DNA from: Phoronis ovalis
Taxonomy: Eukaryota > Phoronida > Phoronidae
Assembly: GCA_028565635.1 (NCBI GenBank)
Contig: JAOXYB010056079.1
Coordinates: 1 to 11,133 of the forward strand
Length of the DNA stretch: 11,133 nt
Direction of reading: 5' to 3'
Part shown: positions 9,501-11,133 of the stretch, in pieces
How positions within the stretch are numbered: the first letter of the stretch is position 1
Layout: each line of letters starts with the position of its first letter
The notes under the pieces: generated by a model
The model's input: the letters and a program-made list of their open reading frames with translations, nothing else
What the model was told of the DNA's origin: nothing
Databases searched by the model: none
Translations under genes and position numbers: made by a program

Positions 9501-11084
9501 TATTTGGTTGTATATAACAATTAGGCAATATAAAACACAAGCCAAAAGCATATAATTATTTATAAATTCGCAAGTTTTCATATTTTAAAATAATACTATA
9601 TCCTCTGTGCCTTTTAATCTGCAGTTAAAAATTATATATGAATTCCTTATCAAGTTTCTTACAGAGGCATTATAGTAATATTTCTTGTATAAACCTGTAT
9701 CCGACATCTGGAAAACAAATTTATTTATAATTATATGCTTTTTTCTAGGTCTTATTGCTCGCAGGTAATATTTTTTATTCCAAGTTACTATATTTGAAAA
9801 ATCCTATATGTAATGCCTACACACCTGTAGGAATGTTATTTATTTTTGTAATACAATGACAGTTTCAGTGTTTCATTTACAATTTACTAAGATATCTCTA
9901 ATTTAAGTCCTTCAGTTTTATCAAATAAAAAGTACTCGATTCGTGAGTAAATTAAGAATAAATTCTCGGAATTATTACTTTGTTCTTAGTTATTCAAGAC
10001 GATGTACACAATTACCTTCTTGGTCTTCTGCTTGATGATACAACAGGTTCACAACTTTTAGTTGCCTTATCTGTAATCACAGCTGCTTTACCACTGCACG
10101 TCAGACTTTGTTCCATTGCACTTTGCTGTTGACTAATACTGTCAAGGTTTAATTTCTTTTTAATGAGATTTTCCTGTGTATCTTTGTTAGTAGCAACTAT
10201 TGTTAAATCTTCTTTCAGATCTGTTTTATCAATACTACTCTTTCCCTTTCCTTTGCCTTTCTTTTGCACTGGTTCCTTACATTCTACAGAGAAGAACATC
10301 ATGTTCATCATACTAAAAGCAGTATTCCTTGAGGGCTTGTTATAATAAATTAAGTGAAGAACAGCAGCCTCAAAACTGTATGACTATTCAGTGATTATAC
10401 ATACACCTGTTTAATATTTAATTTTAAGTTTACATTAAACTTGGTACTATTGCAATCTGCCTGGTGCAAAAACACACAGCCCAGGAAGCAAAACTGCAAA
10501 AATATGCACTGGTTAAAAGTAAAGATACATGAATATAAAGCATCTTTACGATAAAAACAAATGTTTTACTTTGTGAGAGGCTTAAATACTAAAATAAAGA
10601 CATTTTCCTTCAGTAAAAATTGAAACTGATCATAAACACATAGTTTGTGACTCAGGCTTGTAGCAAGTCCATGAACATTTCCCTGATGAAATAAAATAAC
10701 CTTTTTTAACGGGTGTATTATCTCCTTCACTTGAAACCCACACCGCATCATCAGAGTCGCCAAAATCATACTTCACCGGCTTCCTGATACACCTGAAAAA
10801 ATAACAAGAAATTAAAACAATCTGAACAACATACATTATAATGTGTAAGATGCATAAACTACAGACTACACAGGTGAAATAGTATCCACCAAATAGAAAA
10901 TGAGTCCATCTACATGTATCTGCTAGAAGCAATCAGATAGAAACATTCTACCTGCGAGATTTTCCCTTAGCAATCGGCATTCCCACAGGTGACGGAATCG
11001 CTTGGTGATGTTTGTCATGTTTTGGTTTGAATTCAGGGTCTTCTTTTGAAATCATTGTATCCTTCGAGAGTTCTTCATTGTCTT
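420..11084 (-). CDS. HLTF: HLTF-like SNF2/RING helicase, 3' part of gene (18 exons, 5' end outside window)
   Basis: This is a SWI/SNF2-family DNA translocase and RING E3 ubiquitin ligase. In other animals HLTF acts in the nucleus at stalled replication forks, reversing forks and polyubiquitinating PCNA. Exons (minus strand): 11084-10952, 10792-10701, 10283-10016, 9465-9275, 8801-8688, 8255-8088, 7787-7690, 7540-7397, 7110-6978, 6557-6422, 6050-5871, 5610-5483, 3879-3659, 3400-3269, 2562-2450, 2123-1943, 1639-1559, 569-420. Residues are numbered from the first complete codon in the window. Visible domains are: linker 1-340, motif Ia 341-349, DEGH 418-421, TGTPIQN 446-452, RING ligands C630 C633 C645 H647 C650 C653 C674 C677, [10 protein letters not shown] 792-801 and motif [13 protein letters not shown] 819-829. 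All introns are GT-AG, phases agree throughout, and no frameshift or internal stop was found. The RING inserted between the two ATPase lobes separates HLTF/Rad5/SHPRH-type proteins from other SNF2 families, and the residues match HLTF best. The HIRAN domain and Walker A motif must lie upstream. Confidence 0.93.
1348..1364 (+). repeat. A17 homopolymer
   Basis: Seventeen consecutive A residues in the last intron, on the plus strand. It could be the A-tail of an old retroposed insertion, but I find no clear target-site duplication around it. Confidence 0.9.
1469..1479 (+). repeat. G11 homopolymer
   Basis: Eleven consecutive G on the plus strand (C11 in the transcript). The length may be affected by sequencing error. 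Confidence 0.9.
1559..1639 (-). CDS. HLTF: HLTF exon 17 in window: motif VI arginine fingers
   Basis: The exon has 27 whole codons, residues 811-837, from [20 protein letters not shown] to VITK. Motif VI, Q-x3-R-x2-R-x-GQ (Q819, R823, R826, G828-Q829), is intact. The two arginines reach the ATP bound by the first lobe. The acceptor is GTTTCCTTAG, the donor GTACTA. Confidence 0.96.
1640..1942 (-). other. HLTF intron between motif V and VI exons
   Basis: 303 bp, AT-rich, with consensus donor GTAAGT and acceptor TTCCTTAG. Nothing else seen. Confidence 0.85.
1943..2123 (-). CDS. HLTF: HLTF exon 16 in window: helicase C lobe, motif V
   Basis: Residues 751-810 contain [13 protein letters not shown], the R-[LI]-DG-x-[MT] loop, then [18 protein letters not shown] and [11 protein letters not shown]. 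This is motif V and the neighbouring strand, which contact ATP and DNA. All conserved residues are present. The donor is GTAAGT, after a whole codon. Confidence 0.96.
2124..2449 (-). other. HLTF intron between motif IV and V exons
   Basis: 326 bp, AT-rich. It contains a short perfect palindrome, AACTTAT-C-ATAAGTT, at 2252-2266. Nothing else seen. Confidence 0.85.
2450..2562 (-). CDS. HLTF: HLTF exon 15 in window: helicase C lobe, motif IV
   Basis: Residues 713-749 read [16 protein letters not shown], then [18 protein letters not shown]. The SQFT strand is motif IV of the SNF2 C-terminal lobe. The acceptor is CTATTTTAG, the donor GTATGC (phase 2 end, codon 750 Lys split). Confidence 0.95.
2563..3268 (-). 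other. HLTF intron between RING exon and helicase C lobe (706 bp)
   Basis: This intron holds a MITE-like element at about 3003-3148. The rest is unremarkable AT-rich sequence. A short open frame at 2824-3012 partly overlaps the element and has no coding support. Confidence 0.8.
3003..3148. mobile_element. MITE-like element with terminal inverted repeats
   Basis: The left end reads GTACAGTCAAACCTG (3003-3017). The right end, CAAGTTGGACTGTAC (3134-3148), is its reverse complement at 13 of 15 positions. Both ends carry TA, as expected for a TA target-site element of the Tc1/mariner type. The sequence after the left end (TCTATAAATGCCACATAAG) resembles a short interspersed repeat I associate with many marine invertebrates, whose ends read ACAGTCAAACCTGTCTATAA. 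It is about 146 bp with no coding capacity, so it would be non-autonomous. Confidence 0.6.
3269..3400 (-). CDS. HLTF: HLTF exon 14 in window: last two RING cysteines and link to second lobe
   Basis: The exon has 44 whole codons (phase 0-0), residues 669-712. [13 protein letters not shown] supplies the last zinc ligands, C674 and C677. The following [10 protein letters not shown]...DYDPSK segment is an acidic linker, and WQSSAK opens the second helicase lobe, matching the W-x-SS-[AS]-K signature. The acceptor TTCTGTTTTCAG is strong; the donor is GTATGG. Confidence 0.95.
3659..3879 (-). CDS. HLTF: HLTF exon 13 in window: first part of RING finger
   Basis: Residues 596-668 begin with a polar helix ([21 protein letters not shown]), then [24 protein letters not shown]. 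These are six of the eight zinc ligands of a C3HC4 RING (C630, C633, C645, H647, C650, C653). The RING recruits the ubiquitin-loaded E2; in HLTF it promotes PCNA polyubiquitination. The exon ends at VNE before donor GTACGC. The start follows a TTGTTATAG acceptor with 2 nt of the split Glu codon. Confidence 0.96.
4157..4263. repeat. Degenerate 20-bp array bounded by a 14-bp inverted repeat
   Basis: The hexamer GTGTCT recurs exactly every 20 bp at 4185, 4205 and 4225. A related CAGTCT sits at 4165, and AAGTCT at 4243 is 2 nt off register. The 13-mer GTCTATGAAATCT occurs at 4167-4179 and again at 4227-4239, exactly 60 bp apart. The ends ATTGAATCCAGTCT (4157-4170) and AGACGGGATTCAAT (4250-4263) are reverse complements at 13 of 14 positions. 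It could be a decayed minisatellite inside a small inverted-repeat element. Confidence 0.55.
4492..4563. repeat. Diverged tandem duplication of a 36-bp unit
   Basis: Copies at 4492-4527 and 4528-4563 differ at about 9 of 36 positions. Both run from GGAG[TG]TGAC through GCAAG[GA]AAGAAGTA. An open frame on each strand spans the copies, but the plus frame has a stop upstream and neither resembles a known protein. Confidence 0.55.
4937..5152. repeat. 36-bp minisatellite, six tandem copies
   Basis: Six adjacent 36-bp units begin at 4937, 4973, 5009, 5045, 5081 and 5117, each starting GAAGTCACGAGGCGCTAACA. Five are identical. The fourth (5045-5080) has one change, GATCCTT for GATACTT, at its end. 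There are no spacers. The period is a multiple of three, so the minus strand keeps an open frame through all copies (ATG at 5227, stop near 4910) with a 12-residue repeat containing [11 protein letters not shown]. Confidence 0.97.
5250..5440 (+). mobile_element. Probable SINE/LINE 3' tail
   Basis: The stretch GGTGCTATATAAGT followed by TTTTATTATTATT at about 5408-5435 is the kind of ending seen on many invertebrate and deuterostome SINEs and related LINEs (a GCGCTATATAA-type motif then TTATT repeats). It is preceded by CAGTGCCTTTGAATGACT, which resembles the conserved tail stem. The 5' limit is not visible and 5250 is only a guess. The element would point opposite to the host gene. Confidence 0.5.
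5483..5610 (-). CDS. HLTF: HLTF exon 12 in window: LRQxCCHP helix before RING
   Basis: Residues 553-594 read [21 protein letters not shown] followed by [10 protein letters not shown]. This is the SNF2 L-R-Q-x-C-x-H-P element that links the lobes. It ends in an Ala/Gln-rich stretch just before the RING insert. The phase is 1-1 and the donor GTAAGT. The downstream intron is the largest in the window (1,603 bp) and holds most of its repeats. Confidence 0.93.
5871..6050 (-). CDS. HLTF: HLTF exon 11 in window: end of first lobe
   Basis: Residues 493-551 hold [16 protein letters not shown], the conserved helix and basic segment that ends the first lobe (RRxK in many SNF2 proteins), then [21 protein letters not shown], a conserved strand and helix with the 'L-[ST]-x-[ED]-E-R-x-x-Y' signature. 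The acceptor is TTTATCAG, the donor GTGAGT. The frame remains open upstream to an ATG at 6064, but this lies in intron sequence. Confidence 0.93.
6051..6421 (-). other. HLTF intron after motif III exon
   Basis: 371 bp, AT-rich, donor GTTAGT, acceptor TTTATCAG. Nothing else seen. Confidence 0.85.
6422..6557 (-). CDS. HLTF: HLTF exon 10 in window: motif III
   Basis: Residues 448-491 complete the motif III signature LTGTPIQNS across the exon 9/10 junction. They continue with [12 protein letters not shown] and the aromatic [11 protein letters not shown] segment characteristic of the HLTF/Rad5 first lobe. The acceptor is ATTGTTCAG, the donor GTTAGT (phase 2 end). Confidence 0.94.
6558..6977 (-). 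other. HLTF intron between DEGH and motif III exons
   Basis: 420 bp, AT-rich. It holds an (AT)n microsatellite at 6669-6687 and otherwise nothing recognisable. Confidence 0.85.
6669..6687. repeat. (AT)n microsatellite
   Basis: About nine and a half uninterrupted AT units. Confidence 0.95.
6978..7110 (-). CDS. HLTF: HLTF exon 9 in window: Walker B DEGH box
   Basis: Residues 403-446 include [15 protein letters not shown], with the Walker B / motif II tetrad DEGH at 418-421. DEGH rather than DEAH is typical of the HLTF/Rad5 group. The Asp and Glu coordinate Mg2+ and activate water for ATP hydrolysis. [10 protein letters not shown] follows, and RRKWILT leads into motif III across the intron (phase 1 end, donor GTACGC). 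The catalytic residues are intact. Confidence 0.95.
7397..7540 (-). CDS. HLTF: HLTF exon 8 in window: first ATPase lobe, motif Ib region
   Basis: The exon has 48 whole codons (phase 0-0), residues 355-402. It covers the helix after motif Ia (DQLEEHVED), the VHMWYGANR strand-turn equivalent to the Y-x-YYGPDR segment of HLTF, and [15 protein letters not shown], the conserved strand before motif II. The donor is GTATTT. The frame stays open into the intron as far as 7223, which is read-through and not extra exon. Confidence 0.9.
7690..7787 (-). CDS. HLTF: HLTF exon 7 in window: helicase motif Ia
   Basis: The exon encodes residues 323-354. It starts with linker ([10 protein letters not shown]) and returns to the ATPase core at [14 protein letters not shown], the SNF2 motif Ia region that packs on DNA. 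The acceptor is TTTGTTACAG. The open frame continues upstream of it to an ATG at 7821, but the phase (2 leading nt, making AAA with exon 6) and the family alignment favour the acceptor at 7788. The donor is the consensus GTAAGT. Confidence 0.9.
7788..8087 (-). other. HLTF intron before motif Ia exon
   Basis: 300 bp, AT-rich, donor GTAAGG, acceptor TTTGTTACAG. Open frames extend into it from both neighbouring exons, but the splice sites and phases exclude those extensions. No other element seen. Confidence 0.85.
8088..8255 (-). CDS. HLTF: HLTF exon 6 in window: symmetric LPDL exon with nuclear localisation signal
   Basis: The exon is 168 nt, again phase 1-1. The acceptor is the TTTAG just before CCCAG. 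A second AG, 5 nt downstream, would break the frame, so the upstream one is chosen. The donor GTAAGG lies within the open frame, which otherwise reads on to 7969. Residues 267-321 contain PRKRQ (271-275), [12 protein letters not shown] (278-289), a strong basic cluster KKRKR (298-302) that is a likely nuclear localisation signal, and [10 protein letters not shown] (308-317). The LPDL motifs match those of exon 5. Confidence 0.82.
8256..8687 (-). other. HLTF linker intron between exons 5 and 6
   Basis: 432 bp, phase 1, very AT-rich. Nothing else recognised. Confidence 0.85.
8688..8801 (-). CDS. HLTF: HLTF exon 5 in window: symmetric acidic LPDL exon
   Basis: The exon is 114 nt with 2 leading and 1 trailing nt, so it is a symmetric phase 1-1 exon. 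The acceptor is TTTATTCAG and the donor GTAAAA. Residues 229-265 are Pro- and acid-rich. They include [12 protein letters not shown] at 231-242 and DEELPDLDY at 257-265, giving two LPD[LV] motifs. A pair of Cys at 250 and 254 is present, without further ligands to suggest a zinc site. No known domain is recognised. Confidence 0.8.
8802..9274 (-). other. HLTF linker intron between exons 4 and 5
   Basis: 473 bp, phase 1, very AT-rich. Nothing else recognised. Confidence 0.85.
9275..9465 (-). CDS. HLTF: HLTF exon 4 in window: linker, second half of repeat module B
   Basis: The exon is 191 nt, starts after TCTGTTAG and ends at donor GTGATT (phase 1). It encodes residues 165-227. The N-terminal part, [17 protein letters not shown], lines up with exon 2 ([15 protein letters not shown]) without gaps, after an RR pair split at the same phase. 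The rest is an Asn/Thr/Lys-rich disordered tail, with DNNNSND near residue 205. A Ser-Asp-Ser acidic cluster after the basic motif could be a casein kinase 2 target, but that is inference. Confidence 0.83.
9466..10015 (-). other. HLTF linker intron between exons 3 and 4
   Basis: 550 bp, phase 2, very AT-rich. It occupies the same site within the repeat module as the 10793-10951 intron. Nothing else recognised. Confidence 0.85.
10016..10283 (-). CDS. HLTF: HLTF exon 3 in window: long Lys/Ser-rich linker, first half of repeat module B
   Basis: This is the longest exon, 268 nt: 2 + 88 codons + 2, residues 76-163. It starts at a TCTCTGTAG acceptor and ends at donor GTAATT (phase 2). The protein opens with a Lys/Gly run (KKGKGKGK, a possible nuclear localisation signal), continues through a Gln/Ser-rich low-complexity part and ends in SSSRRPR, with codon 164 (Arg) split by the intron. 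The SSSRRPRR ending resembles the SSSRPKRR segment I recall from vertebrate HLTF, which supports placing this exon in the motif I to Ia insert. Confidence 0.82.
10284..10700 (-). other. HLTF linker intron between exons 2 and 3
   Basis: 417 bp, phase 1, donor GTTATT. Open frames that run from exon 2 into this intron are read-through. Nothing else recognised. Confidence 0.85.
10701..10792 (-). CDS. HLTF: HLTF exon 2 in window: linker, second half of repeat module A
   Basis: The exon starts after a TTTTTTCAG acceptor and ends at a weak donor, GTTATT (phase 1 end). Its 30 complete codons, residues 45-74, run from [16 protein letters not shown] to PVKK. A basic patch (RKPVKY) is followed at once by an acidic and aromatic patch ([10 protein letters not shown]). 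The same arrangement recurs in exon 4, 120 residues later. In vertebrate HLTF, as I recall it, the equivalent segment is a single copy of a similar basic/Ser-Asp-Ser-Glu motif. Confidence 0.8.
10952..11084 (-). CDS. HLTF: HLTF exon 1 in window: charged linker, first half of repeat module A
   Basis: The exon begins after the acceptor ...TTTCTAG with 2 nt of a split codon, and ends with AG before donor GTAGAA (phase 2). It encodes residues 1-43, a hydrophilic stretch rich in Lys, Glu, Asp and His that ends in KGKSR. The split codon 44 is the second Arg of an RR pair. No catalytic motif is present. It belongs to the disordered insert within the first ATPase lobe. The preceding exon lies outside the window. 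Confidence 0.8.
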
Positions 11085-11133
11085 CTAGAAATGTTTTATT
11101 TGTTAACATGACATTTTAAACATTTTGAAACAA

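Overview
The window comes from an AT-rich, intron-rich animal genome. It holds one recognisable gene, on the minus strand: the 3' three-quarters or so of an HLTF-type gene (helicase-like transcription factor, the metazoan relative of yeast Rad5). I pieced together 18 exons by translating both strands and joining GT-AG splice sites. Together they give 2,661 nt in one open frame (886 complete codons plus a stop, after 2 nt of a split codon), with every intron phase agreeing. The animal is probably an invertebrate, perhaps a mollusc or other marine lophotrochozoan. That rests on the short AT-rich introns, a MITE-like repeat and a retroposon tail of types I associate with such genomes; the species cannot be named.

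Layout, in gene order (high to low coordinates): 11084-7788 carries six exons of a charged, low-complexity linker. It sits inside the first ATPase lobe, between helicase motif I (beyond the window) and motif Ia. 7787-6422 carries motif Ia, the DEGH box and motif III. 6050-5483 finishes the first lobe and enters the second. 3879-3269 carries the inserted C3HC4 RING finger, split by an intron. 2562-420 carries the second RecA-like lobe (motifs IV-VI) and the C-terminus. The HIRAN domain, Walker A motif and start codon lie past 11133. Positions 1-419 are 3' flank or 3' UTR.

The most interesting part of the gene is the linker. Exons 1+2 and 3+4 look like a tandem duplication of a two-exon module: a basic R-R / K-P-x-[KR]-Y-x-F / acidic motif, cut by an intron at the same residue and phase in both copies. 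Exons 5 and 6 are single symmetric phase 1-1 exons carrying four LPD[LV] motifs in acidic context.

The introns hold a perfect-period 36-bp minisatellite (six copies), a second diverged 36-bp duplication, a degenerate 20-bp array, a MITE-like element with terminal inverted repeats, a retroposon 3' tail and simple repeats. A near-perfect hairpin lies 6 nt after the stop codon. No tRNA, rRNA, CRISPR array or second protein-coding gene could be supported.
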